64,000 bases of DNA, taken from contig NZ_JBLZFX010000006.1 of the NCBI RefSeq assembly GCF_050753345.1, positions 1 through 64,000 of the forward strand, read 5' to 3'. Every line of letters starts with the position of its first letter. Position 1 is the stretch's first letter. The notes under the pieces were generated by a model. That model saw only the letters and a list, made by a program, of their open reading frames with translations. It ran no database searches and was not told the DNA's origin. Source of the DNA: Alkalinema pantanalense. GTDB taxonomy: Bacteria > Cyanobacteriota > Cyanobacteriia > Leptolyngbyales > Leptolyngbyaceae. The translations under genes and the position numbers were made by a program. Shown piece by piece: positions 26,538-34,851 of this stretch.

Positions 26538-27935
26538 ATGGAATTTGAGTACGCTTCGTCCTTGGGGTTAGAAAGTTATCAATCTGTGAATGATGAATCG
26601 GTAAGCCATCAATCTATGATTCATGTCGTTGGAATCGGCCTGGATGGCATTCAGGGGCTGACTAATGAAGTTCGATCGCTGATCGATCGGGCTGAGCTAC
26701 TGGTAGGCAGTAATCGGCATTTAAGCTATTTCCCAAATTTTGTGGGCGATCGCATTGTACTGGGCAGTTTTGCTCAAGCGTTTGAGCGAATTCAGCAAAA
26801 ACAAATTGAGCAAAAACAAATTGAGCAAAAACAAATTGAGCAAAAACAAATTGAGCAAAGGCCAGAAGTTTGCCTTGCGCCCAGCATCGTGATCCTAACT
26901 TCGGGGGATCCGCTATTTTTTGGTTTAGGAAGATTGCTATTAGAAATATTTCCGCCGGAACAGATCACCTTCCATCCCCATCTCAGTTCCATCCAGCTTG
27001 CCTTTAGTCGAATCAAGTTACCGTGGCAGGACGCACGAGTCGTGAGTGCCCATGGTCGATCTCTGGACAAGCTGATTCCCGTTCTTCAGCAAGGGTCTGC
27101 AAAGGTCGCGGTGTTGACGGATAATCAAAATACACCCGCAGCGATCGCCCGTCTGGTGCTGTCTTTGCAGTTACCGACCCGCTATGGGCTGTGGATTTGC
27201 GAAAACTTAGGTGGCGAGATGGAGCAAGTCCGATCCTTTCAGGATTTAACCACTGTGCCAGATCTCGTCTCTCCCCTAAATGTCGTAATTTTGCAGCGCC
27301 AAGAGCCTGACTTTACTCCCATCGATCGATCATTACCGCTGTTCGGCCTGCAAGACTCTGACTTTTTGAGCTTTCCCGATCGACCGGGACTCATGACCAA
27401 GCGGGAAGTGCGTATCCAAGTGTTAGCAGAACTTGATTTACAACCGAGGCAGGTACTTTGGGACATTGGTGCCGGAACGGGATCCGTCGCGGTGGAAATG
27501 GCTCGTCTGGTGCCCGATGCCCAGGTGTACGCGATCGAAAAAACGGATGCTGGAATTGCACTGATTCAAAAAAATGCCCAACGGTTGGCAACTCCGAACG
27601 TGCAGACGATCTCGGGTGAGGCCCCTGATGTTCTTAAATCTCTTCCCGATCCCGATCGGATTTTTATTGGCGGGAGCGGCGGAAATTTAGAGATCTTGCT
27701 GGAAGTTGGCCTACAACGGCTGAATGCCCAGGGAGTCCTAGTACTGGCGATCGCAACCCTTGAGCACCAATTTCAGACACTTCAATATCTCAAGGAAAGG
27801 AATCGCCAAGAAAAATCGAGCTGGAGCTATCATTTACTCCAACTCAACTTCTCCCGTGCTACAGAAATTGCCCACCTGACCCGTTGGACTCCCTTAAATC
27901 CAGTCACACTCATAACGGTTCAACGTCAGTCGTAG
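26538..27935 (+). CDS. cbiET: precorrin-6Y C5,15-methyltransferase (decarboxylating), CbiE-CbiT fusion
   Basis: Bifunctional corrin-ring methyltransferase of 465 residues. The N-terminal CbiE domain starts at IHVVGIGLDGIQGL (27-40) with LTSGDPLFFGLG; the C-terminal CbiT domain has WDIGAGTGSVAVEMARL, the SAM site, and the FIGGSGG loop. It methylates C-5 and C-15 and decarboxylates the C-12 acetate. Unusually, residues 87-106 are four KQIEQ copies, encoded by a perfect 15-bp tandem repeat, inserted in a loop of CbiE. The 26-residue N-terminal extension before the domain may be real or reflect a later start at 26616. Confidence 0.93.
   Translation: MEFEYASSLGLESYQSVNDESVSHQSMIHVVGIGLDGIQGLTNEVRSLIDRAELLVGSNRHLSYFPNFVGDRIVLGSFAQAFERIQQKQIEQKQIEQKQIEQKQIEQRPEVCLAPSIVILTSGDPLFFGLGRLLLEIFPPEQITFHPHLSSIQLAFSRIKLPWQDARVVSAHGRSLDKLIPVLQQGSAKVAVLTDNQNTPAAIARLVLSLQLPTRYGLWICENLGGEMEQVRSFQDLTTVPDLVSPLNVVILQRQEPDFTPIDRSLPLFGLQDSDFLSFPDRPGLMTKREVRIQVLAELDLQPRQVLWDIGAGTGSVAVEMARLVPDAQVYAIEKTDAGIALIQKNAQRLATPNVQTISGEAPDVLKSLPDPDRIFIGGSGGNLEILLEVGLQRLNAQGVLVLAIATLEHQFQTLQYLKERNRQEKSSWSYHLLQLNFSRATEIAHLTRWTPLNPVTLITVQRQS
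26796..26855 (+). repeat. 15-bp tandem repeat, four perfect copies, inside cbiET
   Basis: CAAAAACAAATTGAG is repeated at 26796, 26811, 26826 and 26841 without a mismatch. The frame is kept and adds five residues per copy. Confidence 0.97.
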
Positions 27936-28024
27936 GATCGAGCATCAGTTAGATCGATCCCATGTTGTCCTCAAACTTTCTAGAATGGAACCTCAACTAG
28001 AACAGAACTGCAAAGATCGGCAAG

Positions 28025-28426
28025 CTAAGTTGCTTCATCCTCATCTTCAAACGCTTCGTCTTTATCGACTTGAATCAAGTGAATGTGCTTATAGCCGAGT
28101 TTAATCAAAAATTGATCGCCAGGGTTAAGACCCATTTCTTGGGTATACACCGTGCCAATAATAATCTGACCATTTTTATGCACAGTCACACGGTAAGAGG
28201 CTTCTCGCCCTCGGTTATCCTTGCCACCAGCAGAATCTAAAGCTAGACCTTGCGCGGTCAAAAGCGCATCATAAAACTCGGTCAAATTAACCCGAGCTTT
28301 CTTATTCTTACTAACGGTATAGTAACCACAGCGCATCGCCTTTTCTCGGCGAGAACAATGGGCTAGATCTTTGACTTTTTGAAGTAAAGCCTTACCTGTA
28401 AGAGGAGCAGTTGCTGTCTCAGTCAT
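28025..28426 (-). CDS. cyAbrB-type transcriptional regulator
   Basis: A 133-residue cyanobacterial AbrB-like DNA-binding protein. The N-terminal half has the conserved PLTGKALLQKVKDLAHCSRREKAMRCGYYT and RVNLTEFYDALLTAQG segments; the C-terminal SpoVT/AbrB-like swapped-hairpin region lies around ASYRVTVHKNGQIIIGTVYTQEMGLNPGDQFLIKL. Unlike Bacillus AbrB, the DNA-binding domain is C-terminal, as in cyAbrB. These proteins act as global regulators of carbon and nitrogen metabolism. Which of the two cyAbrB paralogues this is cannot be decided. It is divergent from sdhB across a 1.1-kb spacer. Confidence 0.9.
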   Translation of the reverse strand: MTETATAPLTGKALLQKVKDLAHCSRREKAMRCGYYTVSKNKKARVNLTEFYDALLTAQGLALDSAGGKDNRGREASYRVTVHKNGQIIIGTVYTQEMGLNPGDQFLIKLGYKHIHLIQVDKDEAFEDEDEAT

Positions 28427-29533
28427 TCGCTAGAAAGTATTCCTAATTGTTCTTACTTAGCCTAATAAAATATATCGCTAAAGTTTACCCCTTGAACACA
28501 CTTCTTGAGAAGTAGTCTATAGATCATTTTCAAGGTTTTACTGCCCCAATTCCACCGTTCTATAGCAGTTGTAAAGTCTTTATAACTTTCTCCAAAAAAT
28601 TCTGCAACTTTTAATCAATCCACTGAATCGATCGCGGCGACCAGATCGCGGCGACCAAAGTCAGTCATCAGAAAATATAGTCCTCTGACTGAACAACTCT
28701 GACTGAACAGCTTTGAGAAGGATATAATTCCCTACCCCATCGCCCCCCTTGCTCGTAAGTGCCTACCACAGAAGATTCAGGATTTCTAAACACAATAATT
28801 CAAATTCTTTGGAAAATCGATATTGGCGTGATTATTCATTCCATTTAGTCTCCCACTTGGCTTGGGGTAGAAATGTTAGAAGTTAAGGCTGAATTACATT
28901 GGAAATAAAGACACGTTCTCCATATTTTCTCCACAACTGATTACAGATAGGATGATTGAAGGCTTGATTACTTGTGATTACTTTTGATGACCTAGGGCTA
29001 GGCTGCGGCAAAGTGATACATTTTATATATTCTTGGTAGATAAATCATTGATTTAGTAGGAAATCTAGTAAAATTATCAAGGTTGATCCAGGCTATTGAG
29101 TAAAATTAGCCCTAATTTTTCTATTGCTAATGATTTTCTGAGTAGATTTTTTTCACCATTTACAACAACGCAGAAGTTCAATCAAGAATCAGGTGAATAA
29201 TTCGAATGAGTGATTGAGATCGAAATCAGTAGGGGCTACCTACCTCAATTGAGGTCTGAAGTGAAGTCCTATAAATGGGAGCCCAATCGTTCCCTGGACA
29301 TTAATTTACTAAAATTTAATGATGAGCGATCGCTAGGAAAACTAAAAAGCTCAGTATGATGGAAGACAAGGTCGGATCATCTTCCACGGGATCCAACTGG
29401 CCCTAAGGTATCTCTTCGGCAGCCATCCCTTTTACCTTGTAAATCTAATCACGGTTGAGCTAACCACTTTTTCGATAAGTCTTTTAGGTTGTTTTTTTAG
29501 GTTACATCTTTCTAGTTTGGTGTCCTCTTGGCT
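28427..29533. other. 1.1-kb AT-rich divergent spacer
   Basis: The longest gap in the window, between divergent cyAbrB and sdhB. No reading frame of note. It holds a 14-bp tandem duplication at 28630-28657 (GATCGCGGCGACCA twice), a CTCTGACTGAACA duplication near 28681-28708, and a hairpin TGGAAGA/TCTTCCA at 29360-29386. A 16-codon frame, ATGATGGAAGAC..., begins near 29357 and overlaps that hairpin. I recognise no tRNA, tmRNA or riboswitch; a long 5' leader or an unannotated sRNA is possible. Confidence 0.4.
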
Positions 29534-30529
29534 ATGCAAGTTAACTTTCAAATTGTCCGGCAAGCCCCCAACGAAACGCCTCGCGTTCAAACCTACTCCA
29601 TTGAAACGGAGTCGGGAACGACCATTCTAGACTGTTTAAACCGCATCAAATGGGAGCAGGATGGCACCTTGGCCTTTCGTCGTAACTGCCGCAATACCAT
29701 CTGTGGGAGTTGTGCAATCCGCATTAACGGACGATCGGCGCTGGCCTGCAAAGAACATGTGGGTAGCGAAGTGGCTCGGTTTAGTGACAACTCGACGGAC
29801 GACATTCCCACCATCACGATCGCGCCCTTAGGGAATATGCCCGTGATCCGCGATTTGGTCGTGGACATGAAAACCTTCTGGGACAATCTAGAGGCGGTGG
29901 AACCCTACGTCAGTACAGCAGCGCGGCAGGTACCCGAACGGGAATTCTTGCAATCTCCAGCGGAACGGGAAGAACTCAACCAAGTGGGTAACTGTATTCT
30001 CTGTGGAGCTTGCTATTCAGACTGTAACGCTCGAGAAGTCAATCCCAGCTTTGTTGGCCCCCACGCCCTGGCCAAAGCTTACCGGATGGTAGCCGATAGC
30101 CGGGATGACCAAACGGAGCAACGGTTGGCGCAGTATAACACGGGGGATGCTGGGGTTTGGGGCTGTACCCGCTGCCAGCAGTGTGACTCTGTCTGTCCAA
30201 TGGAGGTGGCTCCCCTTCAGCAAATTAGCAAAATTAAGGGTGAAATTTTAGATCGCAACGATGACCAAGCCAGTCGATCGATCCGTCACCGCAAGCAACT
30301 GATTGAACTGGTGAAAGAAGGAGGCTGGATCGACGAACGCAAATTTGGCTTAAACGTCGTAGCCAACAAGTTTCGCGATATACCCGGCTTAGTCAGCTTG
30401 ATGCCCTTGGGTTTGCGGATGCTGGCAAAGGGCAAATTACCCCTAGATTTTCATCCTTCGGAAGGCACCCAAGAGGTGCGATCGTTAATTGAATCTGTCC
30501 AAGCCTTTGAAGCAGAATCCCAAGATTAA
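29534..30529 (+). CDS. sdhB: succinate dehydrogenase/fumarate reductase iron-sulfur subunit
   Basis: The electron-transfer subunit of complex II, 331 residues, feeding electrons from succinate to the quinone pool at the thylakoid membrane. The [2Fe-2S] site is in RRNCRNTICGSCAIRINGRSALAC. The second domain has CILCGACYSDC and CTRCQQCDSVCP for the 4Fe-4S and 3Fe-4S clusters. All cluster cysteines are present. A C-terminal extension of about 70 residues follows the usual end. No sdhA or anchor gene is adjacent, as is common in cyanobacteria. ATG at 29534 is preferred to the TTG two codons earlier. Confidence 0.94.
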   Translation: MQVNFQIVRQAPNETPRVQTYSIETESGTTILDCLNRIKWEQDGTLAFRRNCRNTICGSCAIRINGRSALACKEHVGSEVARFSDNSTDDIPTITIAPLGNMPVIRDLVVDMKTFWDNLEAVEPYVSTAARQVPEREFLQSPAEREELNQVGNCILCGACYSDCNAREVNPSFVGPHALAKAYRMVADSRDDQTEQRLAQYNTGDAGVWGCTRCQQCDSVCPMEVAPLQQISKIKGEILDRNDDQASRSIRHRKQLIELVKEGGWIDERKFGLNVVANKFRDIPGLVSLMPLGLRMLAKGKLPLDFHPSEGTQEVRSLIESVQAFEAESQD

Positions 30530-30577
30530 GCACCACAGGTTAAAATTCTGCAATATTCCATCAAGGATCTCGAACCG

Positions 30578-30772
30578 ATGACTGAAGAGCCGCAAGTAAA
30601 AGAAAATTCCCAGCCATCTGGAGAAACCACTAACGCCGAAACGCCTGGATTTGGCTGGACGCAGTATGCCGAGCAGATCAATGGTCGCTTTGCGATGATT
30701 GGGTTACTCGGACTAATTCTCTTGGAATTTTTTACCCGTCAGGATTTCTTTAGCTGGATTGGCTGGCGTTAA
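30578..30772 (+). CDS. hli: high-light-inducible protein (Hlip)
   Basis: A 64-residue one-helix chlorophyll-binding protein. The signature ExxNGRFAMIG is at 32-41, with the pigment ligands Glu32, Asn35 and the pairing Arg37, followed by the single membrane helix LLGLILLEFF. The acidic, Pro-rich first 25 residues face the stroma. Hlips help photosystem II assembly and energy dissipation under stress. It starts 48 bp after sdhB and may share its transcript. The length and long N-terminus recall HliD-type members, but the exact subtype is uncertain. Confidence 0.92.
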   Translation: MTEEPQVKENSQPSGETTNAETPGFGWTQYAEQINGRFAMIGLLGLILLEFFTRQDFFSWIGWR

Positions 30773-30937
30773 GTCGGGACTGGGCTGGGACTGGTTTCTT
30801 GTCCAGATTGGATTCAAGCGATCTCAATGACTGCTGTCTAATGGTTGCGTTATGGGGGAATGCCTTGCAAAATGGCGTCCCCTGAGTTTTTGATTTTTTG
30901 AGTTCTGACAAGTCTTTTATTGGTTGCTCCGTTTTCT

Positions 30938-32437
30938 ATGGTGACTTCCTGGCAATGGCGATCGTATCCGTTGGCCGATCGTACAGGTTCTGATATCTTT
31001 TCAGCCCTATTTGTCACAGAGCCGGTGGCAACTCTGCTGGAGAGTCCCTATCCTGCGTCACCAGATTATCCTCAGTTGGGACGATATTCGATCTGCGCGG
31101 GAAAACCTCGCCAAGTAGCAGGCCAAGAGCAGCTTTGGACACCCCCTGTAGGGGAAATTTTGCCGTTTCTACGCCAGCGGTTAGCCGATGGCTCAGCTTT
31201 AAACCCCCCAGCTTTAAACATCCAAGAGGGGCAACCAACGACGCAAGGCCCCGCCTCGCCCGATCATCTACCCTTTATTGGCGGTTGGTTAGGATGGTTA
31301 GGCTATGACTTAGCCTGGGAAATTGAGCAGTTGCCCCATACCAAATCCGATCGACTTCCCTTTCCCGTAGCCTACTGGTATGAGCCGGATTGCTTTGCAG
31401 TACTGGATCACGAAGCCCAGATACTTTGGCTAGCAGTCACGGATGATCAGGATTTTGTGCGACTGGAGCAAGCATTAACAGACGCGATCGCACGTGGAAA
31501 TCAGACAGATGATCGGAACCTATTCCAGAACTCTTCTCCAGCAGCACCTTTGAGATTGCAGACCGATCGTGTTGAATACGAAGCCGCGATCCTGAAAGCC
31601 AAAGCTTACATCCAAGCAGGTGATATTTTCCAAGCCAATTTATCCCTGCGGTTTGAAACAGAAACCCAAACCAGCAGTTGGGCCATTTATCAAGCACTAC
31701 AAACCATTAATCCATCCCCCTTTGCCAGCTATTGGAGAACACCCTATGGCGATGTCATTAGTTGTTCTCCCGAACGCTTAGTCAAACAGATCGATCGCCG
31801 AGTAGAAACACGCCCGATCGCCGGAACTCGCCCCCGAGGCATGACGCCAGAAATCGATCGAGCATTAGCCGCAGAACTTCGATCGAATGCTAAAGAGCAG
31901 GCCGAGCACATCATGTTGGTTGATCTAGAGCGGAATGATTTAGGTCGGGTTTGCGAATGGGGGACTGTACAGGTTGATGAATTACTTGTGATTGAGCGAT
32001 ACAGTCATGTCATGCATTTGGTGAGTAACGTTATCGGAACCCTACGATCGAACGTGGATAGTGTCGATGTGATTCAAGCTCTCTTTCCCGGTGGCACGAT
32101 TACCGGGTGTCCCAAGGTGCGTTGCATGGAAATTATTGAAGAACTAGAACCCGTGCGCCGTAGCTTATTTTATGGTTCCTGTGGGTATTTGGATGGGCGA
32201 GGAAATTTGGATTTAAATATTCTGATCCGCACATTACTTTATGCACCCCAAGATGCTTCTAAAAAAGACATATCTCAACAGTTAAAGGATAATGCACTAC
32301 AGACCATAGAACCCCACGTTGCAACGGTTTGGGGGCAAGTGGGAGCAGGAATTGTAGCGGATAGTGATCCTGAGCGAGAGTGGTATGAGTCGTTACAGAA
32401 AGCGAAAGCTCAGTTAGCGGCACTAGATTTGCATTAA
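30938..32437 (+). CDS. chorismate-binding synthase: anthranilate or aminodeoxychorismate synthase component I
   Basis: A 499-residue chorismate amination enzyme of the TrpE/PabB family. The C-terminal catalytic domain has YEAAILKAKAYIQAGDIFQANLS, PIAGTRPRG (293-301), LVDLERNDLGRVC and PGGTITGCPKVRCMEIIEELEP. The last segment looks like PabB, while Ala295 in PIAGT is the residue typical of anthranilate synthases; E. coli-type PabB has Lys in that place (PIKGT). So specificity is open. A TTG at 30920 is also in frame. No glutamine amidotransferase partner gene lies nearby. Confidence 0.9.
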   Translation: MVTSWQWRSYPLADRTGSDIFSALFVTEPVATLLESPYPASPDYPQLGRYSICAGKPRQVAGQEQLWTPPVGEILPFLRQRLADGSALNPPALNIQEGQPTTQGPASPDHLPFIGGWLGWLGYDLAWEIEQLPHTKSDRLPFPVAYWYEPDCFAVLDHEAQILWLAVTDDQDFVRLEQALTDAIARGNQTDDRNLFQNSSPAAPLRLQTDRVEYEAAILKAKAYIQAGDIFQANLSLRFETETQTSSWAIYQALQTINPSPFASYWRTPYGDVISCSPERLVKQIDRRVETRPIAGTRPRGMTPEIDRALAAELRSNAKEQAEHIMLVDLERNDLGRVCEWGTVQVDELLVIERYSHVMHLVSNVIGTLRSNVDSVDVIQALFPGGTITGCPKVRCMEIIEELEPVRRSLFYGSCGYLDGRGNLDLNILIRTLLYAPQDASKKDISQQLKDNALQTIEPHVATVWGQVGAGIVADSDPEREWYESLQKAKAQLAALDLH

Positions 32438-32489
32438 TATCCGTTCGATAGGCGCGTGATGCCAACCGATCGTCTGCTCATCAATATCA

Positions 32490-32546
32490 ACAAAAAACAG
32501 GTGGACGATCGCTGACCTCGATTCATCGCGATCCATCGCCCACCTG
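32490..32546. terminator. terminator between convergent genes (strong on minus strand)
   Basis: CAGGTGG (32498-32504) pairs with CCACCTG (32540-32546), and CGATCG sequences pair further inside. On the minus strand the stem is followed by TTTTTTG, so it suits the carotenoid oxygenase gene. Confidence 0.7.
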
Positions 32547-32593
32547 AAACTTATGTTTTATTGTTTTGCTAGAAATCTTACTGGAAACGCTGA

Positions 32594-34708
32594 TTAAGCC
32601 TCGAAGTGGGGATAGACTTCCTGCTCAAACAACTCCCGCACAATTTCCGGTTGGTCTTGTAGCAACGGATCATAGTCCGATCGTACCGGGATGCTATAAC
32701 TGGCTGTGCGAGGTGCAATCTCAGGAATCCAAGTCGTATGAATGGTTAATCCAAACAAGCTCTTACCTTCCGAATCGCCCAGCTTACACACAGGCCCTTG
32801 GGCTAGGTTTTTCGCATCAAACACCCATAGTTGACTGTTTAATTGCCCCTCAGCCCCATCAAAAATCACGCCACAGATCAAATAGCCATCCGTGGGATCT
32901 TGGCTGTTGGCATCACGAGGCACAAACTGCGGCGAGTTACCAAAGTAGCCTGCGGGGAATGCATACTTATCCACGATCGCCATGGACTGGGTATCTAAGC
33001 GACAGAGACTCGCGGGTTGCCCCTTACTGGCGTACTGCAACACCTCCTGCAACGGCAGTTGGCGATACTTGTATTTCTTGTAGAGGTTGGCAATGAACTC
33101 CGTCATTAATTCATCCCAACAACCCCAGGCGTTCCAGTAAATCGTTTGGTAACGTTCCGGTGCAGTCAGCGTGCCATTGTCCGCATAGAGCGCAGGGGCC
33201 CAAGTGCAGGTCGGATCGCTGACTCGTTTTTCCTCCGTGATTTTCCAATTTTTGGGATTAATCGTATACCGTCCCAAATAGTTTAAATCCGTGGTTGTAA
33301 CGGTCATCCCAACTAAACGATCGATACGATCGTCCACGTGAGCCGGATTAGGCGGTGAGGGAACAAAATTATCATAGGCTTGGGGCCATTCCGAAGGATC
33401 CCAGGCATTATTATGGGCAACATGCAGCACAATGCCATTGGAATCATCATAGTCCACCCGGAAGTGGGCGATTTCCCGTTTAATCTTCACCTGATGGGCA
33501 ACGACTTTATCCTTGCTGGGATCTAAATCCGATCTCCGTACAATATACACATTGGTATCGGGAAATTGCGCGTAATTCAACACTTCACGAATCACTCGCT
33601 CCGTTTGAGTATTCCCCGGCAAGGGATTGGGAATTAACTGCTCTGGCCCCAACTTAAAGGACGTATCCATCAACACAATGTGATCACGAGTCACGGCCAC
33701 TTGGTGCATGCTTTGCTCAATTTGAACAGGCAACCCAGTCGGTAATACAACCTTCCACGCTTTCAGTTCGCCTTCACCATCCCACCGCATTAACCGAACA
33801 AAATCCTCCCCCCCAAAGCCAAAAACATGCAAGATTAAACTAACGAACTGCAACACCTGCATCATCAGCCAGAAGGCAATTTTGCCCAGAAATTCCAGGA
33901 AAGGATTACCTCGAGTGAGCGATCGAAAGATTTGGATGACCAGCGGAGAAACCATCGTCAACAGCGATTTACCCCAGTTGACCGTCCAGAGTTCCTGAGT
34001 ATGGTCATCATAGGCATGGTGCGTTGCCGTCGTCACCAACCGAAATGGGCCGTATTTGAAGGGTAACTTTTGTTCGCGCCATTCTTGATTAGAACCCACC
34101 GGAGTCACAACTTTTAAGGAAACCGGATCAATTTCGTAGGGTCGTCCCGCATCCCAGGACGCTAACAATCGCCAATGGGAATCGCCCGCAAATTTGACCG
34201 GAATACAAGCGGTGTTAATTTCATCCCGGAAACCCAGCATGAAGGAAAAACGAGCCAATCCACTGCTGAAAAACTTCAGATCTGCATAGCGAGTTCCCGG
34301 ACGGCTAGCCGCATCTGCATAGTAGCAAGGCGTTTTAAGGATGCGACTAGTGTAGCGGATCCCCTCAGGTCGGCAGTCAAAACGGCGCACCATCCCATCG
34401 CCATTAAACAAGGAGGTGCCGTCTGCCGAAGGGTATAAAGGCTTTCCGGCCTGTTCTTGCATATCCAGGCTCCCCGCAGGACCCATGAAAATTACATGGC
34501 CTGTGAGATCGGTCGGGAGCGTTCCCTCTAGAACTTGCAAGGGACGATCGGTGACTTCTGCGCGGCTGGTAATCATCCCAGCTTCAGGAAACCGAATTGT
34601 GCCTGAAGTCGTCTCTAATTTATCTGTTTCTAGCTGATCTAATTTAGAAATCTCATCTGTAGAGAGCACAAGATTGGAAGGCGTAGACACAGGATAACGA
34701 GTGGTCAT
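32594..34708 (-). CDS. carotenoid oxygenase family protein, long form
   Basis: A 704-residue member of the RPE65/carotenoid cleavage dioxygenase family. It shows GPAGS near the start, FNGDGMVRRF, HHAYDDH, HVAHNNAWDP and IHTTWIPE, which supply candidate iron-ligand histidines, and ends with EQEVYPHFEA. Typical bacterial members have about 460-500 residues, so this one is clearly long. Parts near LGKIAFWLMMQVLQFVSLILHVFGFGG form a hydrophobic segment not usual in the family. The substrate may be a carotenoid or apocarotenoid. ATG 34708 has GAGG upstream; an earlier in-frame ATG lies at 34765. Confidence 0.82.
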   Translation of the reverse strand: MTTRYPVSTPSNLVLSTDEISKLDQLETDKLETTSGTIRFPEAGMITSRAEVTDRPLQVLEGTLPTDLTGHVIFMGPAGSLDMQEQAGKPLYPSADGTSLFNGDGMVRRFDCRPEGIRYTSRILKTPCYYADAASRPGTRYADLKFFSSGLARFSFMLGFRDEINTACIPVKFAGDSHWRLLASWDAGRPYEIDPVSLKVVTPVGSNQEWREQKLPFKYGPFRLVTTATHHAYDDHTQELWTVNWGKSLLTMVSPLVIQIFRSLTRGNPFLEFLGKIAFWLMMQVLQFVSLILHVFGFGGEDFVRLMRWDGEGELKAWKVVLPTGLPVQIEQSMHQVAVTRDHIVLMDTSFKLGPEQLIPNPLPGNTQTERVIREVLNYAQFPDTNVYIVRRSDLDPSKDKVVAHQVKIKREIAHFRVDYDDSNGIVLHVAHNNAWDPSEWPQAYDNFVPSPPNPAHVDDRIDRLVGMTVTTTDLNYLGRYTINPKNWKITEEKRVSDPTCTWAPALYADNGTLTAPERYQTIYWNAWGCWDELMTEFIANLYKKYKYRQLPLQEVLQYASKGQPASLCRLDTQSMAIVDKYAFPAGYFGNSPQFVPRDANSQDPTDGYLICGVIFDGAEGQLNSQLWVFDAKNLAQGPVCKLGDSEGKSLFGLTIHTTWIPEIAPRTASYSIPVRSDYDPLLQDQPEIVRELFEQEVYPHFEA

Positions 34709-34851
34709 CAGAGCCTCATTAAAATGAATAGGAAAATATGTGCGAAACCATTGCAGTTCCTGCATTGAGGAACTGGCTACAAAACTCGTGATGCACCCTA
34801 TTTAGCAATCGCTGTGAAAAATCGCTGTGAAAATCTCGGGAAGATTTAGCT

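Noticed and set aside
25823..27935. Cobalamin riboswitch upstream of the cobH unit
   Set aside because: I looked for the B12-box pattern in the spacer before 25037 and did not see it.
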